64,000 nt of DNA from Favolaschia claudopus (Eukaryota > Basidiomycota > Agaricomycetes > Agaricales > Mycenaceae), in contig JAWWNJ010000166.1 of the NCBI GenBank assembly GCA_037176885.1, positions 186,001 through 250,000 of the forward strand, written 5' to 3'. Below are positions 25,207 to 34,458 of this stretch, one piece after another. Position 1 is the stretch's first letter; the number at the start of each line of letters is the position of its first letter. The notes under the pieces were generated by a model, which saw only the letters and a list, made by a program, of their open reading frames with translations, was not told where the DNA came from and ran no database searches. Both the position numbers and the translations under genes were made by a program.

Positions 25207-25764
25207 TGTCACGTCCCGTGCCCCTTACGGCACTCCGAACTCCGACTCCGAACTCCGGCCCCACGTCAAACACCGACCGGACTCGGACTTGCCTTCGGAC
25301 TCCGGGTTTTACGCAATGAAGGTCTTCTGAGCGTTTTCCCGTATATCCGTCTTGGCATTCTTATTGTCTCTTGCCTCATGTATGTTCCTATGACTTATGC
25401 ATCACCGACATCCATCCTCCGTTATTGTCTTCGCTTGACACTTACCATTTCTGTCCGGACTCCTTATTGTCTTTATTGTTCTCCACCGGACTTACTCCGG
25501 ACTTTCTACTTAGTATAAATACTTCTGTATTCCGTCTATGTACTTTAGTCTGAATATCGACTAAGTCTGTCTCTATCTTTGTTTGACTCCGTCCGAACTC
25601 CGCTCCGACTCCGCTCCGTAAATTGGGCCTTGGGCGTTCGGAAGGGCGCAGCGCACGAGCTGAAGCCAAGCCCACTCCGACACCTCGGACTCCGATCTCC
25701 GATCTCCGACCTCCGGTTCCGATCCGCGGACTTTGCCCCTTGAGTCCGTACACGGTACTTGACA
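25207..25764 (+). repeat. Element 1 5' LTR (558 bp)
   Basis: It begins TGTCACG and ends TTGACA. A TATAAATA box at 25514-25521 precedes the likely transcript start at about 25547 by 33 nt. Clusters of ACTCCG lie at 25231-25258 (four units) and 25585-25618 (three units), on either side of the promoter. Differences from the 3' LTR: C/T near 25236, T/C near 25560 and G/T in the last few bases. Confidence 0.95.
25514..25521 (+). promoter_or_regulatory. Element 1 TATA box
   Basis: TATAAATA lies 33 nt upstream of the AGTCTGAATAT block that matches the primer-binding site. The spacing is what is expected if that block is the 5' end of the genomic RNA. Confidence 0.7.
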
Positions 25765-25766
25765 GT

Positions 25767-25777
25767 ATATTCAGACT
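25767..25777 (+). promoter_or_regulatory. Self-priming primer-binding site
   Basis: ATATTCAGACT, two bases after the 5' LTR, is the exact reverse complement of AGTCTGAATAT at 25547-25557, the predicted RNA 5' end. No tRNA-type TGG start follows the LTR. In Tf1 and sushi-type chromoviruses the first 11 nt of the transcript fold back to the primer-binding site and prime cDNA synthesis. The length (11 nt), position and TATA spacing all fit that mechanism. Confidence 0.8.
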
Positions 25778-25799
25778 ACACTTCTGACGCCCACTGTCT

Positions 25800-27623
25800 A
25801 TGAATCGGGAGCCTTTCATCGGACCTCTCCCGAAACAACAGGCCGACCGCGAACTCCGTGCTGCAGCTCGGCACCACCGCAGTCAGCTCATTGCTCCTCA
25901 ACCAGTTTCTCCGGTCCGAACAACTTTCCTCACCACATCTTCTGGCGTTGCCGCTCGGGAAGCGGAATCTCGACGTTTTACGGATAACTTCGATCAAAGT
26001 CGCTGGGCTGCTTACCAGGCTTCTCATCCGACAGAAATCTACTCCAGGGAAGTCTTCTCAGCGAATCTCCGGCAGACCTCCGACGCCGCTGCTCGCGCCG
26101 CACACCAACAACGCCAGACTGGGCACGTCTCCGGTATTCCTCCGGCCATGCCCACCATAACCCAAACCACCACTACCACTTTGCCTACGGCTCCGATTCA
26201 CCCCATGGACTCCGCGTCCAACGCTCCTCACGATCGATCCCGCTTTGTGCCAGCTGGTCCGACCTCCGTTCTTCAGGAGGCGGACGAGGATCAACGGTCA
26301 GTTCACTCCTCCCAGCATCACTTCGGTGCTAGGACTTATCACCGTCCTGAGGACCATGGGTCTGCATTCTCTCGGTCTCCGAGCCCTCCTCGGGGTCCTC
26401 GTTCTCACAATCCGTTCCGCGACGGCTCTGCTCCTCCGCCGGGCCCCGGCGGTGACGGAGGTGGCGATGACGGGGGTGATGACGGAGGCGGTGGTGACGG
26501 TCCTTTCGGACCCCGCGATCCACCTTCTCCTCTCCCTCCGCGTTTCGGTCGCCAACCCTTCACTATGAACGACATGCAGGCTCTCCTCGCGACATTCAAC
26601 CAATCTCTCGGTCAGGCTATTGGAACTGCCATCACCGGTAACACCGGCTCCTCCGACAAGTCCCGGGCCCGCGTTCGCGACCCCGACACTTTCGATGGCA
26701 AGGATCCGGACAAGCTTCGGACTTTTCTGTTCCAGGGCTTGCTCAATTTCAATGACCGCCCCAACACTTTCCGGAGCGACCGCCAGAAAATCAACTACAT
26801 GATTTCCTACCTCACTGGCGACGCGCTCGGTTGGTTTGAACCCTCCATTGTCGACCCCGATCCTCTCGAGCCAACTCCGGCTTGGTTCTCGGACTACGAT
26901 GTCTTTGTCCGCGAACTCCAGGTCAACTTCGGAGTTTACGATGCTCGCCAGGACGCCGAAAACGAGATCGTGGCCCTCTCCATGGCCGACAGTCAAAAGA
27001 TCCAGCGCTACCTCGTCCGGTTCAACAAGCTATCGCAGCTTACCGGCTGGAATGCGATGGCCCTCCGCAAGACCTTTTACGACGGTCTTCCGGAGCGCAT
27101 CCGGATCAAACTCCGTGACCTCCCCGGCGGACTCCCGACCGCTCTTGACACCATGAAATTGGCAGCTCAGACGATCGATGCGAGTCACTGGGAATGGCAG
27201 AAGGAACAGAAACTCCGAACGGCTCACCGGGGTGCTCAGCCTTCCGCCAAGGATAAGCCCGGTAAGCCCGGCAACACCGGTACCTCCGGTAACCAGCCTA
27301 ACGCGACCACCGCTGCTGTTGCGGGTGGAAACCGCAAGAAAAAGCAGAAGTCCGGTGGCGGCGGGGGGAACGGCGGGAACGCCGGTGGATCCCCCGCTCA
27401 AGCTGCGACTCCTGCTCCGGCTGCGGAGAAACCCTACAAGAAGCACTTGGGCGCCGATGGCAAACTCCTGCCCGCCGAACGCGCTCGTCGCATCGCGGAG
27501 AATCTCTGCCTCCTGTGCGGAGGTAAGGGTCACCGTGCTGATGAGTGCCCGAAGAAGAAGTCCGCCGCCGCTCGCGCAGCTACAACTCCGGCTGCCGCTC
27601 CCGCTACCGAGCCGGGAAAATGA
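25800..27623 (+). CDS. Element 1 Gag (nucleocapsid protein)
   Basis: 607 residues, starting at the first ATG after the primer-binding site. About 180-250 is Pro/Gly/Asp-rich. About 285-450 is a retrotransposon Gag domain (DPDTFDGKDPDKLRTFLFQG, then WF, then QKIQRYLVRFNKLSQLTGWN). A basic Gly-rich stretch is followed by a zinc knuckle C-x2-C-x4-H-x4-C at residues 570-583 (CLLCGGKGHRADEC). It forms the particle and packages RNA. It ends at TGA 27621-27623, and the pol frame continues in phase directly after that stop. Gag is intact and could act in trans. Confidence 0.9.
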   Translation: MNREPFIGPLPKQQADRELRAAARHHRSQLIAPQPVSPVRTTFLTTSSGVAAREAESRRFTDNFDQSRWAAYQASHPTEIYSREVFSANLRQTSDAAARAAHQQRQTGHVSGIPPAMPTITQTTTTTLPTAPIHPMDSASNAPHDRSRFVPAGPTSVLQEADEDQRSVHSSQHHFGARTYHRPEDHGSAFSRSPSPPRGPRSHNPFRDGSAPPPGPGGDGGGDDGGDDGGGGDGPFGPRDPPSPLPPRFGRQPFTMNDMQALLATFNQSLGQAIGTAITGNTGSSDKSRARVRDPDTFDGKDPDKLRTFLFQGLLNFNDRPNTFRSDRQKINYMISYLTGDALGWFEPSIVDPDPLEPTPAWFSDYDVFVRELQVNFGVYDARQDAENEIVALSMADSQKIQRYLVRFNKLSQLTGWNAMALRKTFYDGLPERIRIKLRDLPGGLPTALDTMKLAAQTIDASHWEWQKEQKLRTAHRGAQPSAKDKPGKPGNTGTSGNQPNATTAAVAGGNRKKKQKSGGGGGNGGNAGGSPAQAATPAPAAEKPYKKHLGADGKLLPAERARRIAENLCLLCGGKGHRADECPKKKSAAARAATTPAAAPATEPGK

Positions 27624-28790
27624 GCAGCGACCCTCGGACTCCGTCCGCGACCCGAGGGTCGCGACGCTACTCCCGATCGCGCGGCTCTTCCCATTTTACG
27701 ACTTAACGCTTCCGCTCTCTCTGATCCTAATGCTCTATGCCCTGTACTTTCCTCTCCCCAAATTGCCGTCGACTTCCGGACTCTCGTTGACTCCGGTTCG
27801 TCGCACTGCTTTATAGACTCTGTTTTTTGTACATCCAATAATCTCACGCGCGTTTCTATTCCTCCGATCGGACTCCGTCTGTTTGATGGCTCCTCCGGGA
27901 CCACCATATCTGAGAGTGTCCACATAGATATCTCATTTCCCTCTGGTGACTCGACTCCGGTTGAACTCTACGTCACACCTCTGGATTCCGCCTGCTCCGT
28001 CGTCCTTGGATACAATTGGCTTACCCGACACAATCCGTTGATTGACTGGGTCTCTAGCCAAATCATTTTCCGTTCGCCCTGCTCCGCTGTTCCAACTCCG
28101 GCTCCGTCCGGAGTCTCTCCATCGGTTAAGTCCGATCCTGTTCCTCCTTCAGTGGAGCCTCCTGTTGCTCCGATGCCTCCTCCGCCGTCTCTCCCTTCCG
28201 AACCACTTCCGACTCCTCCTTCCATCTCTATCATCGGAGCCGCTGCGTTCGCCTCTGCCCTTCGGGACAAGGGCAACGCGGTGTTTCGTCTGGGCCTCTC
28301 CGAGGTCTCAGGCAAGTCCTCCGGTATCTCCGATCCTCCGGACCTTTCGGGGATCCCTCCGGAGTACCAGGACTACGCCGACGTCTTTTCGCCCACCGAA
28401 GCGGAAAAGTTGGCACCACATCGGCCATACGATCTCAAGATCGAACTCGAGGACGGGGCTGCTCCGCCGCCCGGTCCTATCTATTCCCTTTCCCAGCTCG
28501 AGTTGAAGGCCTTGCGCGAGTTTCTCGACAAGAACCTAAACAACGGCTTCATCCGGCAATCCACCTCCCCGCACGGCGCTCCGATTCTCTTCGTCAAGAA
28601 AAAGTCCGGTGAACTCCGGCTTTGCGTTGACTTCCGGGCTTTGAACCGAATCACCCGGAAGGACCGGTATCCTCTTCCTCTTATCTCCGATTTGTTGGAT
28701 GCCGGTCGGAGTGCTAAAATCTTCACCAAAATAGACCTTAAACATGCCTATCACCGTTCTTCCGGTCTCTCGGAGATGCTCTCGGAATGA
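27624..28790 (+). pseudogene. Element 1 Pol N-terminus: protease and truncated RT
   Basis: It is in the same frame as Gag, after a single TGA. The aspartic protease signature LVDSGSS begins near 27783, followed by VVLGYNWL. The RT start is clear (ELRLCVDFRALNRITRKDRYPLP, then KIDLKHAYH). At about 28750-28758 the sequence jumps into the integrase gene. The frame shifts and stops at 28788-28790. The YxDD box, the RNase H domain and the integrase D-D-E core are missing. Without a start codon of its own, the region must be made by stop readthrough or reinitiation, or the TGA is itself a mutation of a single Gag-Pol frame. Confidence 0.88.
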
Positions 28791-29623
28791 AAATTCACTA
28801 CACCGCTGGCTATCACCCATCTGCCGACGGACAAACCGAGCGCGTCAACCAGACTATCGAGCAGTACCTCCGTATCTATTGCAACTACCAGCAGTCTAAC
28901 TGGGCTCCGCTTCTCCCTCTCGGCGAATTCGCTTACAACAATGCTCCGTCCGACACTACCGGAGTATCTCCGTTCTTCGCCAACAAGGGATTTAATCCTT
29001 CTATTGATGTTCACCCCGAGCGCGACTTGGTCTCCGCGCGCGCCCGCGACTACGTTACGGACTTGGACGAACTGCACCAGGAACTCCGGAAGCAGATGTC
29101 CGCCGCTCAGAAACGTTATCAAGGTCCTGCGGACAAGCGTCGGACTCCGGATCCGAAGATCAACATCGGTGACGAAGTCTACATCAGCGCCGCCGGATTC
29201 CGCTCCGCTCGCCCCGGGAAGTCCTTTACGGAGTTGTTCTACGGCCCTTACAAGGTCCTGGCGCAGCCCGGTCCCGCTTCTTTCACCGTCGAGCTTCCAA
29301 AAGATAAGCACCTGATTCATCCCGTCTTCCACATATCCCAACTCGAACTCAGCCATCCTAATCAAATCCCCGGTCGGGTCCAACCTCCGCCTCCGCCGAT
29401 TGAGGTCGACGGAGAACTGGAGTGGACAGTCAAAGAGATTGTTAGTAGCAAACTCGACCGCCGGCGGAAACCTCCGCTCATGTACCTTGTCCGTTGGGAC
29501 GGGTACGAGGGATTACCTCAGGAGTACGATTGGATGCGCGCGGACGAACTCGGGAATGCTCAAGAGGCCATTGAGGACTTTCACAAGGCGCATCCGGGCT
29601 TGCCTGGTCCATTACCGCTTTGA
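28764..29623 (+). pseudogene. Element 1 integrase C-terminus with chromodomain
   Basis: After the deletion scar the integrase frame resumes (FRSLGDALGMKIHYTAGYHP, then DGQTERVNQTIEQYL), which lies just beyond the second catalytic Asp. The GPY/F-type region (GPYKVLAQPGPASFTVELP) foll; a chromodomain closes the protein at about 29410-29560 (VKEIV...YLVRWDGYEGLPQEYDW). A chromodomain defines chromoviruses and targets integration to chromatin. The first ATG is 28787. The fragment is open to TGA 29621-29623 but has no complete catalytic core. Confidence 0.9.
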
Positions 29624-29900
29624 CCGGACTCCGTCCGGACTCCGGTGCGCTCTAACCTCTGTGTCTCTATCATCTGCCTCGACTTCCTCTCTGTCGTCTC
29701 GTTCCCCTTCTCTCTCTTATCTCATCCCCGGCCACCTCTGTATCACTCCCGGCCACCTCTGTATCACCACCTTCTTCCGGTTCGGACTCCGTGCGCAGTT
29801 CAAGATATTATATTTACATTTTTTTGGGCCAAGCGGGCCCAGCGCGCACAAGTATTCTACGGGCTCTTTGGCCCCCGACTCCGGCAGTCCGTTGCTGCGA

Positions 29901-30967
29901 CTAATTTCCGGTGGCCGTCCCCGACCCACCGGACTCCGGCACATCGTCCTCTCCGAGCGCATCTGGATCCTCCACCGGCCCATGCACCGGACCCGGACCT
30001 TCCTCCTCCTCCGAGTCGGAGCCGGAGCTCGACGACGACGTCTCCGTCTTCTTCTTCTTCTCCTCCGCATCCGACTCCGAGTCTTCCTCCTCCTCTTCAT
30101 CGTCCTCCGACGGCGCAACCGGACCCCGCGTATCCTCCACGTACTCCAATTCCGGAGTTGCCTCCCGAGCTCCCAACCGCACTTCTATCGCCGCCAACCT
30201 CTGCTCCATCCGTCGGACCCCGGTCGCTACTCCGCGCAAGCTCGCCGCAATGTTGTCCAGGTGCCCGTTGGTGTCCTCCGTGAGCTGCGAGCGGTGGACG
30301 GTGTGCTCCACGAAGCGTTCGCTGAACGCCTCGAGCACCCGCGCCAACTCCGTCATGGCCGGACCGCTGCGAGCGGTCTCCGTCGCCGGCTGAGCTCCGT
30401 GCTCCGACGTCCGCGGTTTCTTCTCGGTCGGACCGAACGAACAGGCGACCTTCTTGCGGGCGCAGCGTGCGCAAGCCGAGGCGCGTCCGGAGGAACGCCG
30501 CTCGCACTTGGCGTCATCCAAGGAGCACCGTTCGCACTGTAAGTAAACAGTCAGTGGAGTCCGCACTCCGGACTGCGACGCACCCTGGTCACCTCTTCCA
30601 CCTCCACCTCCTCCGACGACTCCCGACCCCTTTTCCGTTCCGCCGCCTTCTTCTCCGCCGCCTTCTCCAACAACTTCTTCTTCCGCTCCCTCTCCTTCCG
30701 CGCCTCCTCCTTGACCCTCTCCTCCTCCTTCCTCTGTTTCTCCACCGCCGCAAGCGCCTCGTGCATCTTAAGGCGCCTTGCCGTCTCCTTCTCCTTCACC
30801 CTCTCCGCTGCCGCCGCCTTCAGCCCGTCCTGCACCGCCCACCAATCCCCCATCTCCTCCGTCGTCGCTTCTCCGGTGCTGATCATGTTGGTGAATTCGG
30901 CCTCAGTGATCTTGGCGAGGCGCTCGGTGTAGTCGCGGTGGCTCTCGTTTTCGCGGCGGAAGGGCAT
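29901..30967 (-). CDS. Antisense Zn2Cys6-type accessory protein of element 1
   Basis: Two exons: 30967-30584 and 30536-29901, joined across a 47-nt GT-AG intron in phase 0, giving 339 residues. The N-terminal 128 residues include a long Glu/Lys/Arg helix, probably coiled coil (about 50-115). The intron joins it directly to C-x2-C-x6-C-x10-C-x2-C-x6-C at residues 129-160 (CERCSLDDAKC...CARCARKKVAC), the spacing of the fungal Gal4-type binuclear zinc cluster. A middle helical part follows (LDNIAASLRGVATGVRRMEQ), then a strongly acidic Ser/Glu/Asp tail from about 270. A TATTTAAAG box lies about 75 nt upstream of the ATG (31043-31051). The layout of DNA-binding cluster, dimerising helix and acidic tail looks like a transcription factor. 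Element-encoded function is inferred. The gene is intact although pol is broken. Confidence 0.75.
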
Positions 30968-31113
30968 AGTGGGGTGTTTTTTGGAGATGGTGGTGGTAAG
31001 AGAACAAGAGTGGTTTTAACTCCGACAGGCTGCGGAAAAACTTTAAATACGAGCTAGAAGCGGCACGGAGATGCCGCATCAACTTCTACTCTCACGCCTC
31101 GGGGCTCGGCGCT

Positions 31114-31123
31114 AAGAGGGGGA
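31114..31123 (+). promoter_or_regulatory. Element 1 polypurine tract
   Basis: AAGAGGGGGA lies three bases before the 3' LTR, where plus-strand cDNA synthesis would start. Confidence 0.75.
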
Positions 31124-31126
31124 TAC

Positions 31127-31684
31127 TGTCACGTCCCGTGCCCCTTACGGCACTCTGAACTCCGACTCCGAACTCCGGCCCCACGTCAAACACCGACCGG
31201 ACTCGGACTTGCCTTCGGACTCCGGGTTTTACGCAATGAAGGTCTTCTGAGCGTTTTCCCGTATATCCGTCTTGGCATTCTTATTGTCTCTTGCCTCATG
31301 TATGTTCCTATGACTTATGCATCACCGACATCCATCCTCCGTTATTGTCTTCGCTTGACACTTACCATTTCTGTCCGGACTCCTTATTGTCTTTATTGTT
31401 CTCCACCGGACTTACTCCGGACTTTCTACTTAGTATAAATACTTCTGTATTCCGTCTATGTACTTTAGTCTGAATATCGACTAAGTCTGTCTCTATCTTC
31501 GTTTGACTCCGTCCGAACTCCGCTCCGACTCCGCTCCGTAAATTGGGCCTTGGGCGTTCGGAAGGGCGCAGCGCACGAGCTGAAGCCAAGCCCACTCCGA
31601 CACCTCGGACTCCGATCTCCGATCTCCGACCTCCGGTTCCGATCCGCGGACTTTGCCCCTTGAGTCCGTACACGGTACTTTACA
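31127..31684 (+). repeat. Element 1 3' LTR (558 bp)
   Basis: Same length as the 5' LTR with three differences by eye. It starts TGTCACG and ends TTTACA, followed by the target duplication GTACT at 31685-31689, after which the DUF6535 frame resumes. Confidence 0.95.
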
Positions 31685-33839
31685 GTACTATAGCATACCT
31701 TGCACTCCTTGCATCTGCTATTTTCTTCAAAGATTCACCATTCCAGACACCTCTTGCACCATTTCTGAGAACTATGTCTTCTTTCATAGCAACCACAGTG
31801 TCCTCCGTGATTCCACACTACTTAAAAACAAAAGTGAAAGAAGCTTTCCGGGACGGTTCTTTTGTAAAGATAGTCAAGCACATCAAGCAATCATACCTGT
31901 CTCTTGTCTCCAAATCAAAAGACACTCTACCTAGATTTGCTTTGCACCAAATGGCCAATTCTGTTGAACCTACTATCCTATTTAATAATCCAATCATAGT
32001 ATCCCCTGAAGTTCCAGCAATTCAGTGGGTTCTGGAAACCTCCACAGATCCCATGCGACTCGCCGAGGCTGCAGACATATCTATTGATCTGCAGTGGCCA
32101 TTAGATATGGAACTACCACTGGATGTTCATCTCACACAATTTTTGGGTTGTTTTGAGTATCATTGGACTGTTGGTGGTTGTGTGTTGGATAGGCTTCGAG
32201 ATGGGATGAATCATTGTGCCAGTCAATTTGGCCAGGCATATATGCTTATGCAATGGTTCCAGTCAACTCGGAGTCCCAATCTACCACGCTTTTTTTTGGC
32301 CATTGATCTGGATAAAATGTTACCAGAACTGGCACTTGTTCTTGGCTTCATATGCGAATATAAGTCACCTCGTTTAACAAATATAATAAGTCAGCCATGG
32401 CTCTTGAGGGCTTTTCAATTCAAGTTTGCTAGTGATCCAATTGGATGCTTAGAGAACCTGGTCACAGAACTAGATTCCAAAACTAGTTTGACACGTGCAA
32501 GCTTTTCTGAATACCTCTTTGTTGTCTACTCCTGTCTGGTAGAGGGTAATATCCCTTCACATGATATGAGAGTTGCAGATAAAAGGTGCTGTCATCTATA
32601 CGTCATACTGACATTGCACTGAGTTTGCATTCACTCAGTTCATATGAGATTTTGTTATATGAAAGAATATTAAAGATACTGCCATCCAAGATAAAGTCAC
32701 GGACAATTGACATGCAGCTTACAGCTGATGTTCTTGAACTCACACTCCAACTATCAAGTAACTGCAGTGACCACAGAGAATGGGATGATCAGTGGCGTGA
32801 AAGACAACTTCTTACATATGAGTTCTGCCAAGCACTTCCTCAAACAGAGGGTTGGACTCAAGTCATATGCACATCTGGGTTATTATCACCTGAAATCCAG
32901 TGGTATTCACCTTCTTCCAACCCAGCTGCAGAAAGCTGGATCTACCCTGCATTGAGGAGCATTCCTAGTCCTATCAACGAACAGGGTGAACATGAAGAAA
33001 AGATTGTGGAGACTCTTAATGGTCTTTTGTGTGCTCTCTATAACAATGCAATCCCACTATATAAAGATAGCTTGGAACTTCTTGTACAGCTCTTGTCTTT
33101 CCCAGGTGATGTCTCGAACACAGCAGCTTGGCTGTTGTTACAGGAGAATGTGTATGATTGGTATATAGATCCTGAGTTTGGACCAAAACTTCGGGATCAC
33201 TCTGTATGGGCATTGCTGTCTGCTGTCATATTGAAGGATTCCGAAACGATGTTCACGGTTTATGTTGATTTAGCTTATCTGCTCTCGATAATCCCTGAAT
33301 GGCAACCTTACCTTGAAAAAGAGAAGTGTTGTTGGATCCGCATATTTTCAGCTAGGTATCCAAACGAGGAATATCTAGAAAAATATAATGCTGTGTTCAA
33401 GACAATTTGGACACCACACTTGAGCACCTCCACCCAGACTCACTCAGAGGAGGCTATTAGCCTAGTGTGTGATGCATTAGCCAAGTTCTGGGCCTCATTT
33501 GATTTTGCTGCACCTCTGGATTCTCAAAGTCTCTTTGGATGGCTAGACTGCAGCAATTCTGCAATTTTTGATGAGGATGTCCACAGAACTGTCCATGCCA
33601 CCCAGCTGATGCAAGAATTGTTCATTCCACTAAAAAACAATTTGCTTGGATTTGTAGAACAAATTCAGAGCTTACCATCTGAAACCAGGACACCAATATT
33701 AGCAGCCTGCGGAGAAATTGTCAGAGCCATGGCTACTGGAATGCTTCAAACAGAAATCAGGGACTGCATTGCTGTTTCGCAACAGATTTATAACAATATC
33801 GAAGAGGCTAGAAAATTAGTCGTTGTGGTTGAAACTTAG

Positions 33840-34458
33840 GATGGAGACTCAGAGTACCTATGCTTAGTAGATCCATGATCAGGTTGGATTTGTATAATAC
33901 AAAGAGTGATATGTCAGAAGCTGAATAGTAGGAATTCATGACATTTGACTTGAACCGCCTTGAATCGAAGGGGCAGTCAATTAAATTATTTAAACAAAGT
34001 TGAATTGTCCATATGAAATTGTTTTCTCATTTGAAGGAATCATAGTAAGGTAAGAGCCTGATCTTGTCAATGTATGGGGAAATGCAAAATTCTCTTCAAA
34101 AGACTTGTTCTGGGTGAATTTGCTTCCAAACTTACATTTGATCCCCTCTGAAAATTAATTTAGAAGTTAGTGAGGGAATGTATAAATGAGAAGCATATAA
34201 TAGGTGTCATGGCTCATAGTACCTGCAGTCAATCTAAGAGAGCATCAAGGACTCAGACATAATTAGTATGAGCACTTGAGACTGAGCATACCATCACTGT
34301 GTCACCATGTGGGTACTCTACAACAATAAATGTGAAAATCCAATAATACAGAAACAGGCTTCAAAGCAGTTGCCACAACCAACCCAACTCAAAATTCTGC
34401 GAGGAATAACCTTACCCCCGCTTGGACCGATCTCACGTCGGAGAGGTTGGCCGCGGCG
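33840..34458. other. Spacer between DUF6535 copy 4 and Opi1
   Basis: This is the shared downstream block of the DUF6535 copies, without MITE-1; the empty insertion site is near 34115. The last 100 bases would hold the Opi1 promoter. No separate gene is seen. Confidence 0.6.

Larger units (their letters stand above)
25207..31684 (+). mobile_element. Element 1: chromovirus (Ty3/Gypsy) with antisense Zn-cluster gene
   Basis: This 6478-bp element is flanked by GTACT at 25202-25206 and 31685-31689. Order: 5' LTR, self-priming site, gag, TGA, protease and the start of RT, deletion scar, integrase C-terminus with chromodomain, an antisense two-exon gene, polypurine tract, 3' LTR. The LTRs differ at three of 558 positions by eye, so insertion is recent. 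The internal deletion (RT catalytic core, RNase H, integrase core) makes it dependent on a helper. The whole element, LTRs included, is saturated with ACTCCG/CGGAGT. Confidence 0.93.
23807..33839 (+). pseudogene. DUF6535 copy 4, split by two transposon insertions
   Basis: Exons are 23807-23940, 23988-24041, 24091-24766 (with the 511-bp insertion 24226-24736 plus an 11-bp duplication), 24814-32585 (with element 1, 25207-31684, plus GTACT) and 32639-33839. Removing both insertions and one copy of each target duplication leaves exon lengths of 154 and 1289 nt, exactly the phases of copies 1 and 2, and a frame of 943 codons with no stop. The gene was therefore intact until the insertions. Element 1 interrupts the fourth membrane segment. 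The region from about 32925 to 33182 is nearly identical to copy 1 while the sequence before it is not, which suggests gene conversion. Confidence 0.88.

Noticed and set aside
26298..26996. 232-codon - strand frame inside gag
   Set aside because: It is the shadow of the gag reading frame, with no domain and no TATA or splice signals, unlike the true antisense gene further on.
29400..30542. 380-codon + strand frame overlapping the element 1 antisense gene
   Set aside because: It begins inside the chromodomain coding region in another frame and consists mostly of Arg/Ser/Leu runs, the complement of the acidic repeats of the antisense gene. No motif.
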